DNA of 64,000 nucleotides, taken from Gracilaria gracilis. Its lineage: Eukaryota; Rhodophyta; Florideophyceae; Gracilariales; Gracilariaceae. Below the pieces are notes generated by a model. That model saw nothing but the letters and a program-made list of their open reading frames with translations, was not told the DNA's origin and made no database searches. The DNA lies in the NCBI GenBank assembly GCA_030374805.1, contig JARGSG010000004.1, positions 1,488,001 to 1,552,000 of the forward strand, written 5' to 3'. The translations under genes and the position numbers were made by a program. Shown piece by piece: positions 1 through 13,200 of the stretch. The stretch's first letter is position 1, and each line of letters opens with the position of its first letter.

Positions 1-2737
1 TCTCACCCATGTACGGGAAGTTATGACCGTTTTACGGGACGCATGGATTACCTTGAAGCTTAAGAAGTGCAAGTTTTTCACCGAATCGGTTAAGTACCTT
101 GGGCATATTATTCGCCCAGGTAAGCTCTCAATTGACGAGGTGCGGGTAAAATCCTTGAAAGAGGCGAACCACCCAAGAACTCAAACTGAGCTTCGATACT
201 TCTTAGGCCTGTGTAACGTTTACCGTCGTTTCGTGCCAAACTTTTCGGATATCGCTTCGCCGTTGAACAAACTCCTGATGAAAGGAAGACCAGTGGAATT
301 GGAACCCTTTGGCGATGTGGAAGCCTCCGCATTTGCGGCACTAATTGAAGCTGTAACGTCGCCACCAGTCTGGGCCCTGCCGAAACCCGGCTTACCCTAC
401 GAGGTTGACACTGATGCGAGTGCAAACCAAGTTGGTTGTGCGTTGTTCCAGGTGGAAGAGTATGGCAAAAGTCACCGTATTGGGTATTGGTCGAGATCCC
501 TGAATGTGCACGAACGGAATTACTCCGTTTCGGAGAAGGAATGCCTTGCCGTCGTATGGGCCCTCTCAACGTTGAGACCATACTTGATGGGAACCCACTT
601 TCAGGTACACACGGACCATTCTTGCCTACGCTGGCTCATGGAAATTACCGAACCATCGGGACGACTGATGAGATGGAGACTCCGACTCTCGGAATTTGAC
701 TTTGAAGTAGTGTACAAGAAAGGCTCCTTGAACTTGCAGGCAGACGCTCTATCCCGTTTGGGAACTGCAGCAGAAGCTGAACCCACCGAAGACACGGAAG
801 AGATACCATGCTTTATGGTTGGTGACCTCGATGAGGGGAAGATATAAATCCTATCGGATGATGTGTGTGGAGATATCCTCGCCACACAGACTGCAGAACC
901 GGATACCGGGTCATTTGTACCGATTTCGCCCGAGGAGATGATACGGGAACAGCAGACGGATCCCTTTTGTATACAGGTTAGGGCCCGTCTGAACGGTGGG
1001 TATAGGATACCTTTCCAGGTGAATGACCAAGGCTATTTGGTGCGAACTGTTGAAACCAACCCACAAACGGTGGTACCTCACTCCTTACAGAGTCGTGTAC
1101 TGCACTTGTCTCACTATGTGAAGTTGGGAGCCCACCCGGGGGGAAGGAAGATTTCTCTCGCCTTAAGAAGGGACTTCTATTGGCCTGCAACGGCGTTCGA
1201 TTGTTACGCATTCCGCCGCTCCTGTCAGGATTGTGCCAAGAATGACGTCAAATTAAGAAAGTACTCGAAGGAGTTCACGTTGTTTCCCGCACGGGCACCG
1301 CTGGAGTTCGTTGCCATTGACATTCTTGGAGAATTGATTAAGGCCTCTCGAGGAAATCGGTACCTACTGGTCATCACCGACAGGTTCTCTAAATTGGTTA
1401 GAACAGTGCAGCTCAAACGGATAACAGCAGCCGCTGTGGCTTAAGCGTTTGTTACCCACTGGGTCTTTGTGTATGGCCCACCGGTACAGTTACTTTCCGA
1501 TGACTGCTCTCAATTCACCTCGAAGTTCTTTCAAGATGTGTGTAGGATCCTGAATATTAGGATCTTATTCACTACGACTTATCATCCCCAAGCAAACGGA
1601 TAAGTAGAGAGATTTAATCGAACCATCCTTGGTGCTTTGAGATCCTATGTGGCAGATCATCCCAAAACGTGGGATCAGTTCACGAACGCTATCACGTACG
1701 CGTACAACACCCAGGTTCATCGGGTACCGGGACTTTCACCATTTGAACTGGTACTGTCGAGGAGACCACCTCCTCTAGCCATCGAGGCGCAGCCAACTCT
1801 GGATACGTTCCCATCACCGGGCTTGTACCGCGATGCGTGGAAGAAATGGCTCACCAAGCTGGTACCTGCAGCACGTGCCTCTATGGACAGGGCTCAGCTC
1901 GCCTACAAGCGCAACTTTGATAGCCGAATTCGGAGACCGTTACCTAAATAACAGGTAGGAGATTATGTGTTCCTTCGTAAGAAGTATTACAAGCCGGAGA
2001 ACGAACGCTACCACAAGTTATCGCCGATTTCGGATGGACCCTATAAGGTTATTTTCATGTCTGGAGACACCGTCGTGCTGGAAATTAATAACCAGCACGA
2101 ACGGGTATCACGAGATCGCGTCTACAGGGCACCGAATCCACTCCAAGAATTGGTAACGCTACCGAAAACCGGAACTGGAGTACCTGCAACACAGGAAGGA
2201 ACGGAATCAAACAGGGACAGCGCGAACCGCCCGTCAATTCCTCCGCACCAAGGACGGGGTTTATCGGACTTACCTGAGGTATCAGAACTAGTCAAGGATA
2301 GCCCACCCTCTCGAGCTACGCCTGAGCACTCAACACGAGTTCGACCCCCAGCTACGGTAATATCAGCTGCCGTATCTGACCCTAAGGAGAGGGAGAACTC
2401 ACGTAATCGCGCTCGGGCTGCTCCGGCATCTGCTGGATTGGCTGACGTGCTTGAGCTCTCAAAGAGACAGGAGCCCCGATCGGGAATATCGCCGCTAACG
2501 CACACGCGTGTGGGATCCTCGGTCGAGGCGAATTTCAGTAATGAAGACGAAGTTACCCCTGTGGGGAAGACCACTGTTAGTGATGAGAACCCTCGTGGGC
2601 AAGCGTCCAAGTCGTTGGCTACTCTTACGCTTCGCTCGCAAGAGGCGCAGAAGGCAAGACGTACCGATAAGACGGTCTCCACCGACCCGTCAATGGGTCA
2701 GCGCGGCGATGAGCCCCATGGGAAGAACCTACAGTAG
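1..2737 (+). pseudogene. pol of copy A (RT end, RNase H, integrase)
   Basis: Encodes the end of the reverse transcriptase, RNase H (DTDASANQVG, later HTDHSCLRWL and LQADALSR), the HHCC integrase zinc region (CQDC), the integrase core (FVAIDILG, LLSDDCSQF, motif ANG-stop-VERFNR) and the GPY-type C-terminal region (DGPYKVI). One plus frame is broken by TAA at 845-847, 1442-1444, 1601-1603 and 1949-1951. The last three are shared with copy B and so predate the duplication. A Pro/Ser/Thr-rich tail follows to a TAG at 2735-2737. Confidence 0.9.
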
Positions 2738-3365
2738 GTGTTGTGAAGTGGAGGATCCTTGTGGATAAGGTCGTGGAGCCTGGTTCAGGAAGGGAAGTTT
2801 ATGGAAAGCATCGGAGAAGCCTTCTCAGGAGCATCGCGTGGCGCAGAAGCCCTCATTGGGACAGCGCCGTGCACGGGAGATACCCACTCAGGGTGCAACG
2901 CCACCGGATTGGCTGGCACTCTGCCACGTAGAGTAGTACACACTGTTCCAATTGGTCGGCACTCGTCAAGTACACACGCACGCGACGCAATACAGCGCCG
3001 TGGCCTGGCCAATCCGCCGCCCCGTGTAGGGAGTGTGCAACGCAGTATCTCCGTCGCAACGGCTCCCCCGCGTAGAGAAGTAACTTCACCTGGATCAGGA
3101 ACGTCGTCGTTAGTTAAAGGTGATGCCCGCTGGGAAAAGAGGTTAGTTCACCGGACTTCGGAAGTGAAGAGCTTCCGCCAGAAGCCACCTTCGTGGAGAT
3201 TGGCAGCCGGAAACGGAAGTTAGCCATTCCCCGTCGTGACGGTTAGCGCTCTCGTCAATAAGACATCGCCACCTCACCGAAGCCGGAAACTCGTTGTTAC
3301 TTGCGTGTACCCGCTCGGGTTACGTAGAAAAGCAAAGCCCAATGTCGGGAACAACCTAGGGAACC

Positions 3366-3590
3366 GAAGACGTCGGGGTATACCCACAGGATTTCGTGAT
3401 CGATCGTATCGTGAAGCACGATGTTGCCCAGGACGAGAAATTAATCTATCGCGTCCGTTGGTACGGCTATCCCCCAGAGCGGGACACTTAAGAGCCAATT
3501 GAGCACCTTCCGAGGTCCAACATCATCGCTTATCACCGAAGAACCCGGTCCCCATTACCCCCAACTCTGGATAATGCCCAAATGGGATAG
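3366..3590 (+). pseudogene. Chromodomain at the pol C-terminus, copy A
   Basis: Counterpart of the copy B chromodomain at 14324-14548, with the same frame offset relative to pol and the same in-frame TAA after RDT. See the copy B entry for motifs. Confidence 0.8.
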
Positions 3591-3964
3591 AACCGTCACC
3601 GACATCTGGTAAAAATGGTGTGCCGCTACGCGGTGGGTTGCGAGGAGCTCTAAGAAGAAAAGAGAAGACACCAACAAGGTTGGCCCTATGTACAGTATGA
3701 ACAAAGAAAGAACGCACCGAATTGTCGGTTCATCGCCGTATAACGGAACTAAGAAGTAAGAAGTAATGAAGTATCTAGGAAGATGTTGCCACGAATGGAA
3801 ATGAAGTGCATCCTGGTTAGGAAATGAAGAAGGAAGGAAGTATGAAAGAAGCTCGAACACGAGAAAGGTCCTACAGGAGGAGAGAAGTAATGCCAAGCTG
3901 TGGCCTAATTGGATTTATCGTATCCGAGCGACAGAACTACACGCCCTCAGGCACCCTGCCCAGA

Positions 3965-5787
3965 CTACTGGTGACCAGCGTTGCTTCCGGGAGCCGGAGT
4001 CGAAAGACCCCAACCCGCGGGAGCTTGAGTGCCCTCCGCAGGGACCTGGGTCACGTCAGCGCCCGTATTCAGAACACCCACAAGGAGGATGTCGTCGTCC
4101 ACGAGCGCGCCATCACCATGGTCCAAGGAGGGATCGACCCAGTCTACTGAATGCCCATAGTCGTCAGGGAACACGAACCCAGTCGGGTGTCCAATCGGCA
4201 TAGCCCTAGGGGCTCGCACCATCGCTCTACCATGAGCCTCGGAGATCATTTGCCGTTCCCACGGATCGTAGTACGCGAAGGTCGCCGAGCGGGTGGATAT
4301 TCTCCCCGGTGATCGTTCGTTGCCGCGAGGGCCACCTTCTGGCTGCCAGTGCACCGGAATCCGGTCCCAATCGACGGCCTCGATGAAGCGTAGGAGCAGG
4401 TGAACCTCTTCTTGGTTGGAATCGGACCCCAAGGGTATAGACAGATCCTGTCGCCGGATAATCCATCGGAGCATCGGAAGGAGATACCAGAGACGGTAAT
4501 GGTCGTACGTATCCCACAGGAGATGTACCGCCACGCGGGCACCACACTCCGCCGCAAAGAGCTTCCAGTACCCAGAGCAGGGATCGTTCAACATTCTGCA
4601 GCCTACATAGTAGAAGCACGGAGGAAGTTCGGCGTAGCACCCTCACGGGACCTCGACATTCGGCCACCAGCTGGGAAGCGCAGCGTATCGCCCCTGCAGG
4701 GAGTTGTAGCGCAATCGCTCAGCCTCCAAGTGTGGATACGGAATCAGGAACCCTCGACGGGACCGCAAGCTTCGCTCAAGCCGCACACGGCGCTCAAAGC
4801 TCCACAAGAAATCATTGGATGATCGCCGAAGGTACCGAAATTCCGCCCGAAGAAGTGGACGACTCCAGAGAAGCAAACCATCGACCACGTTCGGTATCTC
4901 AGCCCTAAGGGGAAATTCGTTGAACTCCGCTAATGCATACCCGTAGGACCTCTCGCCGAACGTTCGGAAATGCGACATGTCAAAGTCGAACCGTAACGGT
5001 ACCAAGTGCTCCGATCGAACACGGCTAGCTCCTTCATAGGCAGCACGAGCCCACAGTGCCCTAGTGCGACTAAGGGAATCACCAACCGCACGGGACAGGG
5101 GCAGGGGGCGACCGCCACACGGAGACGCCAGCTTCTGGGCCGAACTACGTCGCGATGGAGCCCACCTGGGAGGTAACCGTTCTCAGTATACGAGTCAATA
5201 AGAGTCTTGTCGGCTACGTCCGTCGGATGGAACCATGGTGCACGTCAATACACATCGCCATGCTGCCAGGGCCGTCTGAAACGGAGACTTTTCAAGCTGG
5301 TCCAGCCCCTGGCATTGACCGTTCACGGCATTGCTTGCTAGGAGTTCCACGCCGCATGCATCGACATCGGGAGCCTGAAGAGGCGCTGCGGGGTCGTAGC
5401 CTTGCGAAGATTGTCCAGGTTGAGCGTCCTGTTGGGAAAGGGAGCCAGGAGGTTGGTAACCAGATGGATGGTACTGTGGCTGTGCGTGAGAACCCCCTGG
5501 GGGAGGGGCATCGAGTTAAACCCGCCGAAGTATCCGGACGAGCCTGCCAATGGGTAAGGAGACTGCTAATACCCCGAGGGTTGATGAGATGGCACCATAG
5601 CTTGGGACGAATGGAACTGAGATGACGCCTGCGGAGGAGGTTGTTGAAAGCCTAAGTAGGAAAGGTTCTCGAAGGGAACAGCACTCGACGAAGCCGCCTG
5701 TGAGGCACTTGAGGAAGCGTTCCCTGGAAGCGGGTTAGTAGCGAAAGGGTTCCTGCCTGCTGTAGGAGAGAAGGTTGGAGATGACGT
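3965..5787 (-). pseudogene. Antisense gene carried by the chromovirus, copy A
   Basis: Same decayed minus-strand gene as in copy B (14923-16744), nearly identical in sequence. It includes open frames at 3965-4594 and 4643-5005, separated by one in-frame TGA. Copy A has one extra base near 5357 relative to B, inside the proline/glutamine-rich N-terminal part, so the frames around that point differ between copies. No family recognised. Confidence 0.6.
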
Positions 5788-5961
5788 TTATTGCCGCGAA
5801 ATCGGAAAAGAGTGATGTTGTGTACCACGCGTTGGTTCAGGAAGCTGCAAAGGTATTGCCGAAGTCTCGGAGCCCACCATTCTGAAGATCAGTATTTACG
5901 TACCGGTCGCCGGCGCCTTCCCGCGGACAAAAGCGCCAACCCTTGGCTAAGGAGGGGGATA

Positions 5962-6938
5962 TGTGGAGCAATGGCGATCCGATGTCGGTACAATGAAGTT
6001 TCTCGTAATAGAGCTCTACCCATTGAGCTCTGACGTGTCAGAGTATGAATATGGACCCCGTTTCAGATGGAATTAAAAATATTGTTGGGAACGTACCTTG
6101 TTAGGTGAATCTGGGATAGAACCTATGAAATAGGTGTACAGTAGGGACTTGTGGCATATTTGTCCAAATATTTGGCGTCACACCTGCTGGATAGATACTT
6201 TGGCACCCTGACACTGGGTTGTTTACGTGTAGAGCCCTCGTGGGAGTGCGCAGCCCTAGATACAGTAGATAGTATATATGATCGGGTGACCTCGCCCTGG
6301 AGCCACTAAGTGAAACTCAACTGAGTCGCGTCTTCTTCCCAAAGGCCGGGCTATGGTTGTTACTGCCTATGTAGGTTCACGACTCTTCTAAGGAGAGTAA
6401 TCACGACTGGTCTCGGTACAACCACCCCTCAGGGTCCCTAAGGAAGTTCTTTACTACCAGTTTCTGGCTTGTTCCGCTAACTACCCCAGTATCATGTTGT
6501 ATTTGTTGTCCTTCACCCAGGTACCAGATCTTTATTTGGTTTATCATTTTCCTGGTGCAGGCCTCGCTTCCGCCTCTGTATAGAGATATATTTGGACGCT
6601 CGTGTGTGTGTTTCTCGTTCAGCTATCGGCCCTGTTCCCGCCGTTGGCACGGGCCGTAGCTTCGCTCGTGTGGGTCTCCGTAGGAGCATTACACCGTCTT
6701 ACGGCACCGTTCGCTCTACTTGTAGACTCGCTCTCTCGTGACCCGTCTTCGGTTATCCCTCTCTAGGCTCACGCTCTTCTTTACCTCTGCAGGTTATTCC
6801 AGTACCGTCTCCGGGTTAGACCCGGCTGCCACGCGGCACGCGCATGGGCAGAGGGCTCTACTCCTGAGTTCGCCCTTTTGTGGGAGCAGGACTCGGACAT
6901 CCTGGTGGGTATGTACCCTCTTTGGGGTTTGCTCTACA
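5962..6938 (+). repeat. LTR shared by copies A and B
   Basis: Boundaries are set by TGTGGAG at the left and CTCTACA at the right (imperfect 7-bp inverted ends, TG...CA), by the purine tract 2 bp upstream, and by the divergence of the two copies right after the last base. It differs from the right-hand LTR at about 16 of 977 positions. It contains a perfect CCAAATATTTGG palindrome near 6162 and a TATATA stretch near 6273; either could be promoter-related, which is inference. Confidence 0.9.
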
Positions 6939-6941
6939 TTC

Positions 6942-6954
6942 TGGTCTCCCGACC
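6942..6954 (+). promoter_or_regulatory. Primer-binding site of copy B
   Basis: TGGTCTCCCGACC begins 3 bp after the LTR, as expected for a tRNA 3'-end primer site (TGG pairs with CCA). It matches 11 of 13 bases of the site of the minus-strand chromovirus at 31707-31719, so both probably use the same or a related tRNA. I could not name the tRNA. Confidence 0.7.
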
Positions 6955-7165
6955 TAGAAGAGTCTAGTGGACTAGAGCCTGAAAAGGAAGTTGAATTGAA
7001 GTAGTACTCGTAAGAGTTCGAAACTAGAAGTTTGAAGTTGCTTCCTCGCTTGGGTTTGTTTCTGTCACTGAAATGTGATCTGGAAAACGGTAAAGTCCGT
7101 CCAAGGCCCGTTCTGTCGGTTCTGGTTTACCCCCGCAAGCGCGGTCAGTTCCTGAACGGCTACCG

Positions 7166-9177
7166 GTGAAGGAGAAGAAATCAGGGAGCCGGAAACAACC
7201 GTCGAAGACGTTTGATGCCCCAGTGGCCGGGCCCCTTTCCGTTCCTCTGGAAGGACCCTTATCCGCTGCTGCGGCAAGTGACGCAGTATTATCCGAATTG
7301 GATACTCAAGTTTGCATGCTTGCGGCCCAGAGCGCGGTGAGAGCTAGCTCTCAAGCTGCACTCAAAAAAGAGGTCGAGTCGCTTCGCGAGGAAGTGAAAA
7401 ACGCTCAAATGAGAGATGTTTCGGGAGAAATCCAGCTCCTGAGACAGGAAATGAACTCAATTCTGGAGTGCTTTGGTTCCCCACAGGGTTGCGTGGATGG
7501 CTATTATCGGACAGTGGAAGAGTTCCGTGCCACAACGGATCGAATTCACGCCCGTCTGGGTACCCTCGAAGCCATTATTAGAATGGATGGAGAAGCAGAA
7601 GTCCCCCCACGGGAGAAGTCTGTTTCGAAAGATTTCGTTCATCACTCTGACAAGAAGAGCCATCGCAAGTCCTCAAAGGAGTTTCGCCACCACGTGGATT
7701 CGTCTGACTCTGACTCTGACTCTGACAGCTTGAGCAGCTCGTCATTGTCTTCATCGTCCGCTGCCTCGGAAGGTAGTCGTCGTCGACATTCTCGATCGTC
7801 CCGTTCAAGGGCCACGTTTACCTCTCAAGGTGCAATTCGTACCAGGGAGAAGGGAGCTAAGTGTCCTTGTCTTAAGGAATTGAAGCCTACGAATCCAATT
7901 TATCGGAAGTTGTTATCAAACCGTTATTATCGGTTACAGAAGTCCGAAGGGAAGAGAACCTCTAGAAGTACCGAAAAGGGGAGGGCGCACATCCGTAAGC
8001 TCAGCGTGACACTCAAGAATCGCGATTTTACAGGAGAAGACCCCATCCGGGTGCTGGATTTCGTCTCTAGGCTCGTTCATGAAGCCGATATTTATGGAAT
8101 GACGGAGGGACAGGCGTACGTTGCCCTCTCCTATTACCTGAAAGTTCAGGCTGAAGACTAGTTTAATTCCATCCTTGGATCGTCAAGAGCCTCGGAAGGC
8201 GGCGTTACTTGTTGGCCCAAAGCGGTTCATTACCTCCTAAGGTCATACGCTACTGGTCATTGCCATTCAGCAGGCCTACGTTGGCCCTCAGAGAACTGAA
8301 GAAACGTCCGGAAGAAACGGAAACGGCTTATTCAACGAGCCTGAATAAGGCTTTCCACCGCTGTGGTAATGTTCATCCTTCACAGGAGAGATGTGCGATG
8401 TTTGTCGATGGGTTAAATCCCGCGATTAGGGCACTTGTAGCCCGGTATCGGGAGGAGAATCGGAAGATACCCTATTTGGAATTGGTATAGCACGCCCAGG
8501 CTGAAGGGGATACGCTCCGAGTTCGGCGTCTCTCCAAATCGAAGCCTCGTAAGGTACTGTTTGGAAACAATTCTGACTCTTCTCTGGCCCTTTCATATGG
8601 GAATGAAGCCAGTGTGGACATGGATAATGTGCACCTCATAGGTAGTAATCCGAGTTCTATTGGCACTTCAATTTCCACCTCGGAATTGCCGTCAACCACG
8701 GTGCCGTCTACGGAGTGCGATCCGGCCCTGTATGCTCAGGATCGCCGAGTTCCGGCAGCACCGATACCCTATGGAAGTCGCATGATGAGGACAACTCGCC
8801 CAGGATGGAGGGATAGCACCCAGCAGGGTCGTGTTATAGCGCGTCCCACCGATGGTTCAACCGCAGTGATCTGCTACGAATGTTATGAAGTTGGTCATAT
8901 TTCACCGCAGTGCACGGTCCCGGCACGGGATCGGTTGCAAATCGTCACTCAGTTCGAGTCTCTGACGCCGGAGGAACAGGCACGGGTCCCCAGAACATCC
9001 TATGAAGGCGCTAAGCATTCGTTGGCACTTCAGAGAGCTGCTGGAACCATGCATGGTAACCCTGCCTTCGCGCAGAGTAACCTTCAGGCTCAGCGTCTCG
9101 AACCGGTAAACGGGAATCAGGTAGGGCCCGCGGAGGGAAATCACCCGCATCAGGCGGTTCCATCTCCGAAAAACTAA
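7166..9177 (+). pseudogene. gag of copy B
   Basis: Retroviral-type Gag. The N-terminal part is predicted helical, followed by a Ser/Asp repeat (SDSDSDSDSL) and an Arg/Ser patch. The capsid-like region contains TGEDPI, and a CCHC zinc knuckle CYECYEVGHISPQC lies near 8870-8915. It is broken three times: TAG at 8159-8161 where the related element at 30.3 kb has Gln, a frame change between about 8161 and 8290, and TAG at 8488-8490. No ATG opens the frame; the first usable codon is GTG at 7166, so the initiator is probably lost. A leader of about 220 nt separates it from the primer-binding site. Confidence 0.88.
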
Positions 9178-9179
9178 GT

Positions 9180-10289
9180 ATGGGAGACTCCCGGACGGGA
9201 GGGGCGTCTTCCAAGTCGAAGCAGAAGACGACCGAGGTGCCTCCGCTTCGATCCCTGGCTGTTACGATCCTATCAAGGAAAATGGCATCCACCGACGTGG
9301 ATTCGAAACACTTTTGTGTTCTTTGTCGACCGTGGATACGGGCCCGTAATCCTCGTCTCCCGGATAGAATCCTGGTTATGGCCAAGCGGAACTATAAAGT
9401 TTACGCCGATCTCGGCCTTTCAGAACATTTTATGGTCCGTCAGTTGTTGGCCCTAGACACAGGCGCTGCTCCTAACCTTATTCACAGGAAAGTGATACCG
9501 CCTGCTTTTCAGGAACGTGTTCGTTACGGTCCATCAATGGACATTTCGGATGCCAACAACAATCCGATTAGTACGGCTGGTTACATTTCGCTCCTGGTAA
9601 GATTAGAAAAGCACCTCGTGAAGGTAGATTTCTTCGTTTGCGATTCGCTAGACGCACCAGTTACACTGGTTTGTGATTTCTGTGACAGGTTTGTGGAAAA
9701 TATCCGTCCTCGGAAGCGTACCGTAGAAATGGAAGACGGTTCAATAATTCCGTTTGTCCGGAGACCTCTGCGAGCCGCTACGCGGAAACACGTACCGCTT
9801 CCAGTTGCACATCAGCCTATCAAAGACACAGTGGCATCAACGAAGTTGCACGTGCTCAAATCGGTGCATTTTCCGCCGGAGTCCCAGGTGTGGGTCGAAG
9901 TCGTCACCAAACAGTTTGGTCTACACACAGTGCAGCCGTCACCGGCACTATATGAAGAGCACCAAATCGCTTCGGCTAATGGAGTTGTAACGATTCAACC
10001 GGATAAAGCCTTTAAGGACTTCGTCGCCAATCTTGGAAAAACCAAACAATGGCTAACAAAGAACCAAGTAATTGGCACGGTACTACCGCACCCCGCGGCA
10101 GTCATACCCACGAAGATTCCGATTGGAACCGTGCTCGGTGTGTCTGACCCTAAGGAGGGGGAGGAGGCCGCCGAATTCGCCGAATTACGGAATGAGTCAC
10201 TTGAAGCCGATACGAATGATACCCAGAAGAACTCGGGTTCAGGCACCCCAGCACCTCTTGAGGTTAAGCCCGTTGCCACCTGGCACTGA
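9180..10289 (+). CDS. Aspartic protease region of copy B
   Basis: Open frame of 369 codons starting 3 nt after the gag stop, in a different frame. The retropepsin active site is LALDTGAAPNLI (D-T-G at about residue 98). The RT frame starts before this one ends and overlaps it, so a frameshift or an indel near 10268-10290 is needed to continue into pol. The frame is uninterrupted, but the surrounding element is dead. Confidence 0.8.
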   Translation: MGDSRTGGASSKSKQKTTEVPPLRSLAVTILSRKMASTDVDSKHFCVLCRPWIRARNPRLPDRILVMAKRNYKVYADLGLSEHFMVRQLLALDTGAAPNLIHRKVIPPAFQERVRYGPSMDISDANNNPISTAGYISLLVRLEKHLVKVDFFVCDSLDAPVTLVCDFCDRFVENIRPRKRTVEMEDGSIIPFVRRPLRAATRKHVPLPVAHQPIKDTVASTKLHVLKSVHFPPESQVWVEVVTKQFGLHTVQPSPALYEEHQIASANGVVTIQPDKAFKDFVANLGKTKQWLTKNQVIGTVLPHPAAVIPTKIPIGTVLGVSDPKEGEEAAEFAELRNESLEADTNDTQKNSGSGTPAPLEVKPVATWH

Positions 10290-13200
10290 ACAGACGAACC
10301 CTGTTGAGGAGTTAATGAAGCTCAATTTGGAGCACGTACCGGAGTCCTATCGGGAGAAGCTACGCGATACTCTTCGCGCGTTTACGCCCATGTGGGATGG
10401 TACTCTCGGAACAATTGGAGTCACAGAGCATTGCATCGATCTACTTCCGAACACTCGGTCCATTGCGAAACACCCTTACAGGGCAGGACCGAAGCCCCGA
10501 GAAGAGGAAAAAGCTCAAGTCGAGAAGATGCTCCGAGCCGGCGTTATTGACCCCGCTCAATCCCCTTGGGCGTCACCAGTTGTTTTGGTGCCGAAGGCAG
10601 ATGGATCATGGATATTTTTTATCGATTACCGAAAGTTAAATGCGGTTACAGTGAAAGACGTATACCCGATTCCCCGTATGGACGAATATATCGATTGTCT
10701 AGGGAGCGCGAAATTGTTTACCACTTTAGATGTCAATTGGGGATACTTGCAAGTGCCCATAAGGGAAGAAGATAAGGATAAGATGGCCTTCGTGTGCCAT
10801 CAAGGCCTGTACTGTTTTCGGAGAATGCCCTTTGTCTTAACGAACGCCCCCGCAACTTTTCAGCGAGCGGTTGATATCCTCCTGGCTAGGTTCAAGTGTA
10901 CCACCTGTTTGGTATACTTGGACGACGTCGTCGTCATTTCCAATAACATGGAGGACCATCTCACCCATGTACGGGAAGTTATGACCGTTTTACGGGACGC
11001 ATGGATTACCTTGAAGCTTAAGAAGTGCAAGTTTTTCACCGAATCGGTTAAGTACCTTGGGCATATTATTCGCCCAGGTAAGCTCTCAATTGACGAGGTG
11101 CGGGTAAAATCCTTGAAAGAGGCGAACCACCCAAGAACTCAAACTGAGCTTCGATACTTCTTAGGCCTGTGTAACGTTTACCGTCGTTTCGTGCCAAACT
11201 TTTCGGATATCGCTTCGCCGTTGAACAAACTCCTGATGAAAGGAAGACCAGTGGAATTGGAACCCTTTGGCGATGTGGAAGCCTCCGCATTTGCGGCACT
11301 AATTGAAGCTGTAACGTCGCCACCAGTCTGGGCCCTGCCGAAACCCGGCTTACCCTACGAGGTTGACACTGATGCGAGTGCAAACCAAGTTGGTTGTGCG
11401 TTGTTCCAGGTGGAAGAGTATGGCAAAAGTCACCGTATTGGGTATTGGTCGAGATCCCTGAATGTGCACGAACGGAATTACTCCGTTTCGGAGAAGGAAT
11501 GCCTTGCCGTCGTATGGGCCCTCTCAACGTTGAGACCATACTTGATGGGAACCCACTTTCAGGTACACACGGACCATTCTTGCCTACGCTGGCTCATGGA
11601 AATTACCGAACCATCGGGACGACTGATGAGATGGAGACTCCGACTCTCGGAATTTGACTTTGAAGTAGTGTACAAGAAAGGCTCCTTGAACTTGCAGGCA
11701 GACGCTCTATCCCGTTTGGGCACTGCAGCAGAAGCTGAACCCACCGAAGACACGGAAGAGATACCATGCTTTATGGTTGGTGACCTCGATGAGGGGAAGA
11801 TAGAAATCCTATCGGATGATGTGTGTGGAGATATCCTCGCCACACAGACTGCAGAACCGGATACCGGGTCATTTGTACCGATTTCGCCCGAGGAGATGAT
11901 ACGGGAACAGCAGACGGATCCCTTTTGTATACAGGTTAGGGCCCGTCTGAACGGTGGGTATAGGATACCTTTCCAGGTGAATGGCCAAGGCTATTTGGTG
12001 CGAACTGTTGAAACCAACCCACAAACGGTGGTACCTCACTCCTTACAGAGTCGTGTACTGCACTTGTCTCACTATGTGAAGTTGGGAGCCCACCCGGGGG
12101 GAAGGAAGATTTCTCTCGCCTTAAGAAGGGACTTCTATTGGCCTGCAACGGCGTTCGATTGTTACGCATTCCGCCGCTCCTGTCAGGATTGTGCCAAGAA
12201 TGACGTCAAATTAAGAAAGTACTCGAAGGAGTTCACGTTGTTTCCCGCACGGGCACCGCTGGAGTTCGTTGCCATTGACATTCTTGGAGAATTGATTAAG
12301 GCCTCTCGAGGAAATCGGTACCTACTGGTCATCACCGACAGGTTCTCTAAATTGGTTAGAACAGTGCAGCTCAAACGGATAACAGCAGCCGCTGTGGCTT
12401 AAGCGTTTGTTACCCACTGGGTCTTTGTGTATGGCCCACCGGTACAGTTACTTTCCGATGACTGCTCTCAATTCACCTCGAAGTTCTTTCAAGATGTGTG
12501 TAGGATCCTGAATATTAGGAACTTATTCACTACGACTTATCATCCCCAAGCAAACGGATAAGTAGAGAGATTTAATCGAACCATCCTTGGTGCTTTGAGA
12601 TCCTATGTGGCAGATCATCCCAAAACGTGGGATCAGTTCACGAACGCTATCACGTACGCGTACAACACCCAGGTTCATCGGGTACCGGGACTTTCACCAT
12701 TTGAACTGGTACTGTCGAGGAGACCACCTCCTCTAGCCATCGAGGCGCAGCCAACTCTGGATACGTTCCCATCACCGGGCTTGTACCGCGATGCGTGGAA
12801 GAAATGGCTCACCAAGCTGGTACCTGCAGCACGTGCCTCTATGGACAGGGCTCAGCTCGCCTACAAGCGCAACTTTGATAGCCGAATTCGGAGACCGTTA
12901 CCTAAATAACAGGTAGGAGATTATGTGTTCCTTCGTAAGAAGTATTACAAGCCGGAGAACGAACGCTACCACAAGTTATCGCCGATTTCGGATGGACCCT
13001 ATAAGGTTATTTTCATGTCTGGAGACACCGTCGTGCTGGAAATTAATAACCAGCACGAACGGGTATCACAAGATCGCGTCTACAGGGCACCGAATCCACT
13101 CCAAGAATTGGTAACGCTACCGAAAACCGGAACTGGAGTACCTGCAACACAGGAAGGAACGGAATCAAACAGGGACAGCGCGAACCGCCCGTCAATTCCT

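Larger units (their letters stand above)
1..6938 (+). mobile_element. Chromovirus (Gypsy) copy A, left-truncated, with 3' LTR
   Basis: Internal region and 3' LTR of a large Ty3/Gypsy element. Position 1 corresponds to position 10959 of copy B, and the two copies are collinear through the LTR with about 20 substitutions by eye over 6 kb. Order: end of RT, RNase H, integrase, chromodomain, antisense gene, polypurine tract, LTR. The 5' part lies outside the window. The LTR at its right end is also the 5' LTR of copy B, so A and B form a tandem array sharing one LTR. Copy A is non-coding: it shares all pol stops with B and has one extra at 845-847 (TAA, GAA in B). Confidence 0.93.

Noticed and set aside
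2743-3223. Separate genes after pol in copy A
   Set aside because: These open frames continue the low-complexity linker toward the chromodomain. No independent start or domain.
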